The position numbers and the translations under genes are program-made. From Siphonodentalium dalli (taxonomy: Eukaryota > Mollusca > Scaphopoda > Gadilida > Siphonodentaliidae), in contig CP136063.1 in the NCBI GenBank assembly GCA_032622095.1, positions 281,103,426 to 281,167,425 of the forward strand: 64,000 nucleotides of DNA, read 5' to 3'. Under the pieces are notes generated by a model, which was not told the origin of the DNA, made no database searches, and worked only from the letters and a program-made list of their open reading frames with translations. Positions 56,001 to 64,000 of this stretch are shown here, piece after piece (position 1 is the first letter of the stretch; every line of letters starts with the position of its first letter).

Positions 56001-57008
56001 GATACACTTTCAAATTCAATTATCTTCTATCAGAAAACATGATTTTATGGTGATATACGACACTTTAGAAGTAAAAAGTAGAAATCAAGTGAGATACGAC
56101 ATTTTAGTTGTGACGATTTCTGCATCTTCGTTAGTCTCAAAGTCAGACAGGATAAAGAGGATACACCCTCTGGTCATTCTTCTTCAAAACAATTCAAACA
56201 TAATTATCCTATGATGATTGGTTTCGAAAATAAAAATTACGACATTCCAGAATGAACGAAAAGTTTTCACGGGAAACCAAGATACGACATTTTAGAACAC
56301 AAATTTTCCTAAAAATTATCGAAGAATGGCATTTATACTTGAAATCCTTCTGCAGTTGTATTATCGGTCTGTCATCTGTGTATTTCCTTAGCATCCCTCC
56401 AGATGAATAATGGACAATTCCATTAATTTATCAAATGTTTTATTATTAATTGTTATCCCGTACTTCTCCAGAATGAACAGTACTAATATCCACGAAGATC
56501 TAAAGCAATTATAAAGCTTATAGTGCGATGATGTACTAAGAGTCATGGTGTACTTCCTTCTTTATTTGATGGTGTACTTCCTTCAACGAGTGACTGTACT
56601 CCCTTCAAGTTCAACAAAAACGTCAACATGCTTGTCATTCAAGCACTAACTTCCATGGAAATGGACCAACAGGGACATATATATTCCTGTTATTGTCTCA
56701 AATAAAAACGGAAAATTCCACTCAACTAAAATAGAATTTCCTTTGTGACATGCAATTTAGGTTTCCTTGTAAATCAGGCCTTCTTCAACATTCTTCATTT
56801 GGGTGTCACATGACTAATCTGTCAGAGCATCTTCATATGGGTGTTACATGACTAATCTGTCAGAGCATCTGTCGTTAGTGGTGACAGTCTTCCATCTAAT
56901 TATATATGTGTCAGGAACTATCACAATAAGTATGGAAAATATCACAATGTGTGTTATTAATCAGCAAAATTTTTTTTTTTTTGGAATTCAACATAAGGCA
57001 AGAGCAAC
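56001..57008. other. Unassigned AT-rich sequence
   Basis: Short local duplications (GATGGTGTACTTCCTTC; ATGACTAATCTGTCAGAGCA) but no gene seen. Confidence 0.4.
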
Positions 57009-57012
57009 TTAA

Positions 57013-57403
57013 CCCTTTACCCAACAAACCGGCCAAAACCGGCCAAATAAAGCTTCAACAGCCTAAAATATCTTCGGTCTGTCTCAATAACACCATACAA
57101 ATATGGATATCATTGGAACCGGCTCCTTGACCACATTGTGATAGTTACAGTTAGCCCTGTGCCAATGCATTCTCTTATATATGCAAGTCGACCATAGGTT
57201 GCCTCGCATATATAAGAGAATGCATTGGCCTAAAAAAAAATTTTTTTTAACACTTTTTACCATTTTTTCTTACATTCTTTAACAATTTTATAATTTTTAA
57301 TGTGTTAAGCCAATGCATTCTCTTATATATGCGAGGCGACCTATGGTCGACTCGCATATATAAGAGAATGCATTGGCACAGGGCCCTTCTGTTGGGTAAA
57401 GGG
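57013..57403 (-). mobile_element. TTAA-A element, full length
   Basis: 391 bp between TTAA at 57009-57012 and 57404-57407, reverse orientation, both hairpins present. Confidence 0.93.
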
Positions 57404-57494
57404 TTAACCACAATATATTCTTTGGAAAACATTGAAATTTACATATTCATGTACATATACTAATATTTTGATATAAAACACAACATACATTCAC

Positions 57495-58003
57495 ACCCTT
57501 ATTACGCACCATGTTGATAACATCTATTATGTAGTGCTCCTCACACTACTGTTAACCCTTACTTATTACGCACCATGTTGATAACCTCCATTATGTAGTG
57601 CTCCTCACACGTCTGTTAACCATTAATTATTACGCACCATGTTGATAACCTCTATTATGTAGTGCTCCTCACACGTCTGTTAACCCTTACTTATTACGCA
57701 CCATGTTGATAACCTCTATTATGTAGTGCTCCTCACACGTCTGTTAACCCTTACTTATTACGCACCATGTTGATAACCTCACACGTCTGTTAACCCTTAC
57801 TTATTACGCACCATGTTGATAACCTCACACGTCTGTTAACCCTTACTTATTACGCACCATGTTGATAACCTCACACGTCTGTTAACCCTTACTTATTACG
57901 CACCATGTTGATAACCTCTATTATGTAGTGCTCCTCACACGTCTGTTAACCCTTACTTATTACACACCATGTTGATAACCTCTATTGTGTAGTGCTCCTC
58001 ACT
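57495..58003 (+). repeat. Tandem array of a unit of about 64 bp with a shortened variant of about 45 bp
   Basis: Unit TTATTACGCACCATGTTGAT, AACCTCTATTATGTAGTGCT, CCTCACACGTCTGTTAACCC. Three consecutive middle units lack the CTATTATGTAGTGCTCC part. Confidence 0.92.
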
Positions 58004-58037
58004 GATTCAATCATAAACAACACTATACTTCTGTTGA

Positions 58038-58501
58038 CCCTTTCTATACAAACATTAACCCTTTGAGTGCCAGGGGCCGATCTCATCGGCCCTAAACCTA
58101 CAATATAAGTCTGTTAAAGAATATAAGAATAAATTATTAAAATTGTAAAAAATTGTAAAAAAAACAAAAAACAAAATTGTTAGGCCAATGCATTCTCTTA
58201 TATATGCGAGGCGACCTATGGTCGACTCGCATATATAAGAGAATGCATTGGCACAGGGTATATGGGTTGATAGAAAAATCGGACCTGGAACTCAAAGGGT
58301 TAATACTCATTGAAATGTTCAAATAATAAGATTGTTGAACTTATTTTCTGAACATTTCACTCCATAAATAGGACTCCTTCTGCACTTTTAATATCTGCCG
58401 TCTGCTTATTTTTTTCTTAAACACCCCTCCAGATGAATAATAGACCATTATAATATATACATTTATAACTGAGTGGAAGAATCCATTTAGTGTAGAAAGG
58501 G
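58038..58501 (+). mobile_element. TTAA-D element with a nested TTAA-B element
   Basis: Left CCCTTTCTATACAAACA, then TTAA-B, then TACTCATTGAAATGTTC, GACTCCTTCTGCAC and CATTTAGTGTAGAAAGGG before TTAA (58502-58505). The left flank is TTGA rather than TTAA. Confidence 0.85.
58059..58299 (+). mobile_element. TTAA-B element, short form with one hairpin
   Basis: 241 bp between TTAA at 58055-58058 and 58300-58303. One hairpin module (about 58182-58252). It has the intact AAGTCTGTTAAAGAATATAA site that is interrupted in the triple nest. Confidence 0.92.
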
Positions 58502-58505
58502 TTAA

Positions 58506-59129
58506 TAAACTATTCTGATTCTGATTCTTCCACCATTTATACAGTTTTATGGGAAGAAAATACTTGTTCATTTTAAAGATCGATTATCTCTTTAAATAAC
58601 AAATTTGAAATAGTTGCATGGGTATTAAATAATAAATATGAACTGAAGACCCCTGCATGGAAAGGCTTCTATCAATTGATATTGATTTTATTTCGAATAT
58701 TTTATTGGGACCGTTTATTTGTCTAATTTTAGAACAGACCATTCAGGTGATACCATATAGCGATAGAGAGCATTATGCTGTTCCTATGGCTACGTACCGA
58801 ACGTCAAATGTCCCAGATTGATTGGTTGTATTGTTTTAGTCCATAATTATAAGCGATAATGAGTATAATTAATGTTTATTTGTGACAAAATTACACCATA
58901 AAATTTCTGGTCTCTATTAACAGTAACCACTATTGTTCGTTAGCTATACAACCACACCTGTTTAGACCAGAAAATATTCGAAATAAAATGAAAATAAATC
59001 GATAGAAGCATTTCCGGACAGCAGTCTTCGATTCAGATCTAATATTTTATACCCCGGTAACTATAAATCATGTTTACAAAGAGACAATCCCCCTTTAATA
59101 ATTTGAGTAAAACATGACCTAGCTATGAT
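58506..59129. other. Unassigned sequence
   Basis: Nothing recognised. Confidence 0.4.
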
Positions 59130-59835
59130 CAGATTGAAGTTTCCTAGTTGAAGTTGGTGATGTTAACCCATCAGTCACCTCAATCATGCAGTTTATCTTC
59201 TGCAAATTAGGGGATATAGAAACTGAACAGAAGTAACTAAAACAATGTTAATTTGAGACTATAGATACTTCCCAGAAGATAAGGCCAAAGCAGAATGAAG
59301 TCCCCAGAGGGTGAATTTGGTACTAATATTACCGTCTTGGAACCTCATTCTGCAAATGACAGACACCCTATTTGACCCGCCATATCAAATCCAGTCGTAA
59401 GTCGGGATTTTTTTACCCTGTGCCAATGCATTCTCTTATATATGCGAGTTGACCATAGGTCGCCTCGCATATATAAGAGAATGCATTGGCCTAACAATTT
59501 TAATAATTTGTTCTTGTATTCTTTAACAATTTTATAATTTCACCCCATACAGAGCCCCAGACAAACATGAGCAGACGACACTCTTCTATATGCTTCTATA
59601 TATGTGTGGGGCTCCCTGCAGGGTAATGGATGTTTTTTATTTTATGTCCTAAAAATTGTAAGAAACATTTATTTAAAAAACATGATAAAAATTTGTTAGG
59701 CCAATGCAATTCTCTTATATATGCGAGGCGACCTATGGTCGACTCGCATATATAAGAGAATGCATTGGCACAGGGTAAAAAAAATCCCGACTTACGACTG
59801 GATTTGATATGGCGGGTCAAATATTTCCAGGCTTG
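59130..59835. mobile_element. hAT-A element (left end lost) with a nested TA-A element
   Basis: Spacer and second hairpin (shortened, about 59290-59352), then AAATGACAGACACCC, the TA-A insertion, and TTTCCAGGCTTG. Uninterrupted copies read GACACCCTATTTCAAGGCTTG. Confidence 0.85.
59371..59821 (+). mobile_element. TA-A element nested in hAT-A, TA duplication proven
   Basis: 451 bp, TTTGACCC...GGGTCAAA, with TA at 59369-59370 and 59822-59823. The hAT-A copies at 5936-5965 and 22496-22526 give the empty site. Two complete hairpins. Confidence 0.95.
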
Positions 59836-60437
59836 ATATTATATCTTTAAAATTTATAAATGTGTTTTTTCATGCAATGGTAGTTATAAAATCACATAAA
59901 ATATATGTTGAGGTGTTTTGTTTATAAATGAGGACTCACCCCCCCCCCCCCCCCCCAGGACAATGAGGGCCACTTCCCCCCTAAACATCAATACGGGTAT
60001 TACAATTATTTGTTATGTTTACTCTCATCCCTGGCTGCTGACGTCAGAGTTGTTTTCAATTTATATTTTATATTTTTCTCGGCACACTCCAGGATGACAA
60101 CAGCCCAATGCAGACAATACTAACTACAGTGTACGCACACTGCAGTGCTTTGATACCGGATTCTCTCGAAGACAAAAGTTCCAAGCATTTCGATCGAGTG
60201 TATTCATCTAGGTCGTGGGTATGACGTAAATCCAATCAATGTATTGATAAGCTGTTTTATGCTACACACTCCAATAATCCATAGTCGTTTCACCCAGTTT
60301 CCTGGCAGGTACGGACGTACACATTACAGACACACTGGCAAAGGATTAGGGTAATTAGCCAGCAGAATTCAGCATAATTCAAATGACTACGTCAGATATT
60401 CGACTAATTACGCATGAGATGCTATGTTCAATGTATT
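59836..60437. other. Unassigned sequence up to the gap, with a C run
   Basis: A poly-C run lies at about 59939-59957. No exon or RNA recognised. Confidence 0.4.
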
Positions 60438-60537
60438 NNNNNNNNNNNNNNNNNNNNNNNNNNNNNNNNNNNNNNNNNNNNNNNNNNNNNNNNNNNNNNN
60501 NNNNNNNNNNNNNNNNNNNNNNNNNNNNNNNNNNNNN
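60438..60537. other. Assembly gap of 100 Ns
   Basis: Exactly 100 ambiguous bases, the usual placeholder for a scaffold join of unknown size. Order and orientation of the sequence to its right, including the SLC22 exon, depend on this join. Confidence 0.98.
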
Positions 60538-60772
60538 ACGAATATAAACCAAATTGAAATTCCCAACTATACACATTTTACCGGACTCGGCCTCGGCCTC
60601 CGGTTGCAGTTCGACTTGTAATCCTTCCAAAAATTCCCATTCTACAAATAAAACACCCATGCGCCCAGACGAAACAGGAATCTCCACATTAGAAAACACA
60701 CGGAGCGCACGTAATGATACTCACCGGTATGACAAGCAGCTTAGTACTCATTTAACACATGAGTGGTGCGAC

Positions 60773-60985
60773 GCCGACATGGTGCGAGCGACCTTGATCA
60801 GGGGTCATAGCTAGGCGCGAGATTAGATAAACATATAACTTTGTAGTCACACTCCGCTTAATTCGAAATATATAGCCACTGTTATGAAGCTCGCCAATCC
60901 ACCGGTGAGGCTCAAACTAACGTCGGTGACCACACATTGACTATACAAGTCGAACACTCTCACCATTAGTTACTGAACTCCACAA
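60773..60985 (-). repeat. tRNA-related SINE relic
   Basis: Minus strand starts GTGGAGTTCAGTAACTAATG and GTGAGAGTGTTCGACTTG (A-box-like) and later GGTCACCGACGTTAGTTTGA (B-box-like). The GAGCGACCTTG(A/C)TCAGGGGTCA and TAGGCGCGAGAT phrases match the repeat at 28533-28985. Confidence 0.5.
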
Positions 60986-61500
60986 CAGTTGGATTTTTTT
61001 TATAAAAAAAAAATACCGGGAGTAGGAATATTTTCGACTTTTGATTTGAAAAGAATACAAATTTAACACTATATAAAATGCTGGTCGCAAAATCAAACTA
61101 TCCGAGCAATTTTAACCGAATTGTGGTCCGAAAGTTCCAAATGACGTTATGTCAGCCATGAAGTTCAATGCTCAATGTCAAGTTCGAATGGAGGTCCGGT
61201 CCAATAATTATGACGGAGTTATGCAACTTGTTTAACTTAGAATTAGTTTCCTAATAATAACTTTAGTTATAGTTTTCCGATTCTTTTCATATTTGGTATT
61301 TTGATTACTACCTGATCACTTAAGTCAAGTTAAAATCAAGTTGGATCTGTCCGGTTCGTGCTATTAACTGTATTCCGTAATAAAGGAAACTGCACTGGAA
61401 TAATTTCTCATGTGAGAATACGAGGAAACATTGGGGTTCATAACTCGGGGGGGGGGGGGTATTATGTGTAATTTGGCTTATTCACAATTTAAGCTAATTA
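60986..61500. other. Unassigned sequence with a G run
   Basis: A poly-G run at about 61448-61460. Nothing else recognised. Confidence 0.4.
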
Positions 61501-61700
61501 TATGGTAGATACCTTACAATGTGCACATAGCGTCTCTAAGTTCGACGTAGGGATACAGCAGCCATTTGAGCTTCCCTTTTTTGCGGGGGTTGCTGAGGTG
61601 GTATTGTCGTCGGACCGGGGCCGGGATTCGAATCCCATCCTATCCCCCCAAAAAATTGCACACTCTCTCAAAACCCATGCAGCTGTTAAGTTCATTACTT
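61501..61700 (+). repeat. Possible SINE-like repeat with a tRNA T-arm motif
   Basis: GCCGGGATTCGAATCCCATC resembles a tRNA T arm/B box, but no matching A box or cloverleaf was found, so it is not called as a tRNA gene. Confidence 0.3.
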
Positions 61701-61746
61701 AAGCAAAGTGCAGTTAACTTTAAAAAAAATACATATTACATAAAGG

Positions 61747-61887
61747 ATCTCAAACGAGTTACTATTTTATACGGAATTTATCAACCGAGTTCACTAAATT
61801 CGATTTGAGATGAGGTTTACCGAGGCTCAAATAGAATTTAGTGGACGAGGTTGATAAATTACGTATAAAATAGAACGAGTTTGAGAT
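61747..61887. repeat. Foldback of about 140 bp
   Basis: Arms 61747-61809 (ATCTCAAACGAGTTACTATT...) and 61829-61887 (...AATAGAACGAGTTTGAGAT) are inverted with about ten mismatches or gaps and a 19-bp loop. Termini and target duplication are not clear. Confidence 0.75.
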
Positions 61888-62547
61888 ATTTTTTATCACA
61901 TGATCATATAATCGCTAAAATTTTATCGAAAAGAACAACAATTAACTGCATCCAGCGAACATTGTCCCAAAGAGCAGCGTGACGTCATTGCACGCGACGA
62001 TATTACATGTGTCTATTACGCTCGAATATTACATCGGAAAATAGTGCTAATCATGTGATAAATTTAATTACGATGTCCCTATTTCCTTTAGATATTTTGA
62101 TCGATGGCATATTGGCCTTATTTTAATTTCATTCTCCAGAAATAATGCTCGATATAAAATGTTCTTGAGCATTAGTATGTTCGTGTTCTCTATTGAATTT
62201 GTAATTGTTTGGCAGTGATAACACGCAATTCAATTCAATTCAATTTCAATTTAATAGATACTCTCATCGTATAACAATACATATTGAGAAGAAATGTGTT
62301 ATATGCATGCAATTCACAATGATGTGTATGAATATATGTATATATTGGGAATTAAACGGGGTATTTTTGTATTCATAAGAAATGTTGGCGTAATTTGGCA
62401 GCCATGTGTATATATTTCGTCAGGGTATGGGTGGATGGGGGGGGGGGGGGTAACACATTGTTAAGCCTCAGGGGTGGTTTATCTCGCACGACAAAACAAC
62501 ATCATAAAGACTTAGTGTATCTGACATGTCGAATATTTCTATTCAAG
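61888..62547. other. Presumed intron upstream of the SLC22 exon
   Basis: AT-rich; CAATTCAATTCAATTC repeat near 62227-62245 and a G run at 62437-62450. No penultimate SLC22 exon could be identified. Confidence 0.4.
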
Positions 62548-62790
62548 GTGAAAACGGACTATCTATATGTGCTGGGTCTGTTCGGTGTTATGACGATACT
62601 CGGTGGAATTCTGGTACTAACTCTGCCAGAGACCAATGGCAAGCCACTCCCAGATTCTGTCGAAGATGTGGAAGCCTTCGGAAACAAACATTCATATAAC
62701 CTGGAACAAAACAAGGCACAATCTACCTCCGACGTGGCACAGGTTGAGATATACACTACCACAGCTACACAACATCAAATTACCACATAG
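62548..62790 (+). CDS. Terminal coding exon of an SLC22-type organic ion transporter (major facilitator superfamily)
   Basis: The exon begins after a TTCTATTCAAG acceptor (AG at 62546-62547) on a codon boundary and runs 80 codons to TAG at 62788-62790. The first part (YLYVLGLFGVMTILGGILVL) is the last membrane helix; it is followed by TLPETNGKPLPDSVEDVE, the signature at the end of TM12 in SLC22 carriers (LPET.G.PLP.T/S.ED). The remainder is a polar cytoplasmic tail ending in QHQITT. SLC22 proteins move organic cations, anions, carnitine or zwitterions across the plasma membrane; substrate cannot be told from this end. Upstream in-frame sequence from 62395 includes a glycine run and is intronic. 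I found no penultimate exon between the gap and here, and no clear AATAAA in the next 200 bp. It could be an isolated exon of a pseudogene, but the frame is intact. Confidence 0.77.
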   Translation: MKTDYLYVLGLFGVMTILGGILVLTLPETNGKPLPDSVEDVEAFGNKHSYNLEQNKAQSTSDVAQVEIYTTTATQHQITT

Positions 62791-62910
62791 TCAACTAACT
62801 AAAAAAGGGGGAGGTGGTCGCAATTGGAAAATGGAGACATTGTCAACAAAAATCTGAGTCGAAATTTAAATATGTAAATATAAGCCAGGTTTAGCCACAC
62901 GTACATTTAA

Positions 62911-63346
62911 AGGTACTCAATCCGATCAGACGGTCCCCATATCATCAAGATACAAAAACAACAACAACAACAACAACATTTCATCAAAATTCGCTTTAGT
63001 TGTCAGAATCGATTAACTGCAAAAAACGTGTTATTTATCAACATTTTGTTCAACGAAATATGGCCGTATTATCACTTGAGTATTCCCGAAATTTGGCCAT
63101 ATTACCACTTGTGTATATAGTTATCCATCTGCATCCGCAATTTTGTCCGAGACCGTCCGTTTGACGACGTGTTTTAGGGCCACAGATAATTGCACATCTC
63201 GAGAAATAACAAACTTCAAATATCGATATCTGATCACTCTGAGCCTTGATGGGTGGGTTCATCGACTCGAATAAGATATTTTTACCCCCCCCCCCCCGAA
63301 GCCAAAGAAAAAGTAATTTAGGAGCGTTAATTCTGATAATGCATCT
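62911..63346 (-). mobile_element. TTAA-E element, reverse copy
   Basis: 436 bp between TTAA at 62907-62910 and 63347-63350. Ends AGGTACTCAATCCGATCAGA and CGTTAATTCTGATAATGCAT. Contains (CAA)n and a C run. About 120 bp after the SLC22 stop codon. Confidence 0.75.
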
Positions 63347-63542
63347 TTAATTTGTGACGTGTGTTACTGTGTGTATTTTTATACACCTGGAGATGTGCAT
63401 GGGGGAAAAGAGTCTAATTATTTTGCGGCGCCAAACCAATATGTTTATAGATATATGCCAACATTTAGCGAAACGTGTTGACAATAGTATGTATGTCGAG
63501 GTGTTCAAGAATTCTACGCATTGTGTTCCAAAGGCAATTTAA

Positions 63543-64000
63543 AGATGCATAATCCGATTAAGCGCCACTCAATTACTATTTGTTAAGCGCCACTCAATTA
63601 CTATTTATTAAGCGCCACTCAATTACTATTTATTTGGATTCGGGGGTAAAAAATATTTTATTCGAATCGAGGAACCCACCTATCAAAGCTCCGAGTTATT
63701 AGGTATCGATTTTTGAAATCTATTATTTTTCACCATCGAGAATTATTAATGGCCCAGTGTATTTCTGGTATCGACGAGCCGACGGTCTCGGACCAAATTG
63801 CGGATGAAGATGGATAACTCTAAAATCAAGAACGTGTCTGTGGATAATAAGGCCAAATTATTTGATAAATAACACGTTTCAGGAAATTTTATACTACAGT
63901 TGACAGTGATTGGCATTATTTTTTGGGCAATTAATCGATTCTGATAACTGAAGCGGCATTTCTAAAAAATGTTGTTGTTGTTGTTGTTGAAATCTGATTA
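63543..64000 (+). mobile_element. TTAA-E element, forward copy, cut by the window edge
   Basis: Starts after TTAA (63539-63542) with AGATGCATAATCCGATTAAG. A 26-bp unit (TAAGCGCCACTCAATTACTA TTTGT) is repeated three times near the left end. Contains GACGGTCTCGGACCAAATTG and (GTT)n. Forms an inverted pair with 62911-63346. Confidence 0.75.

Noticed and set aside
61613-61645. tRNA gene
   Set aside because: Only a T-arm-like GATTCGAATC motif is present; no acceptor, D or anticodon arms could be fitted.
62395-62547. ATG at 62395 as the start of the SLC22-like protein
   Set aside because: The upstream codons pass through a G run and a good acceptor (TTCTATTCAAG); the conserved family sequence begins only after it.

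Overview
The window is nuclear DNA from an invertebrate animal. The evidence is AT-rich sequence, spliced coding exons with GT/AG borders tens of kilobases apart, dense transposon relics and long satellite arrays. Several dispersed repeat styles (GGAC/GACA-rich repeats, tRNA-like SINE relics) fit a mollusc or other lophotrochozoan, but the species cannot be named from sequence alone. There are no prokaryotic features; most long open frames are artefacts of tandem repeats.

Genes. On the minus strand, three exons clearly encode the N-terminal part of a MAST-family (microtubule-associated serine/threonine) kinase: 24023-23951, 13506-13425 and 11976-11819. Their reading phases join exactly, and they spell family hallmarks such as [19 protein letters not shown] and RPRSRSL. 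A fourth minus-strand exon with an ATG at 54510 (54510-53853) ends in the phase the next exon needs and is probably exon 1; it carries serial RKNS-type phospho-site repeats. The DUF1908, kinase and PDZ exons must lie beyond position 1. Introns of about 30 kb, 10 kb and 1.4 kb hold most of the repeats. On the plus strand, 62548-62790 is the last exon of an SLC22-type organic ion transporter; a 100-N assembly gap lies 2 kb upstream.

Mobile DNA. At least eleven non-autonomous element families can be separated by termini and target duplications; no transposase was seen. TTAA-A (CCCTTTACCCAACA ends), TTAA-B, TTAA-C and TTAA-D duplicate TTAA and start with CCCTTT, as piggyBac-type elements do; TTAA-E has different termini. 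TA-A (TGTGACCC ends) and TA-B (CAGTAATGCCC ends, a near-perfect palindrome) duplicate TA like Tc1/mariner elements. hAT-A to hAT-D have 7-8 bp duplications. Several assignments rest on nested insertions whose empty site can be read from a sister copy.

The most unusual feature is a palindromic module of about 70 bp (arms TGCATTCTCTTATATATGCG) present roughly forty times. It sits in a cassette bounded by CCCTGTGCC/GGCACAGGG and occurs nearly unchanged inside TTAA-A, TTAA-B and TA-A elements, whose outer ends are unrelated; TTAA-C carries a diverged form. The cassette seems to have moved between transposon types.

Tandem repeats. Arrays have periods of 31 bp (8.6-10.0 kb), 26 then 52 bp (15.3-17.8 kb, built from a TTAA-D terminus), 58 bp (26.7 kb), 33 bp (33.3-34.5 and 36.1-37.4 kb, inside a 2.77 kb tandem duplication), 63 bp (37.5 kb), 35 bp (38.2-41.2 kb, with an 875-bp higher-order block), 1243 bp (44.2-47.3 kb), 65 bp (53.4 kb) and about 64 bp (57.5 kb). 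A poly-C-linked array lies at 3.5-4.2 kb.
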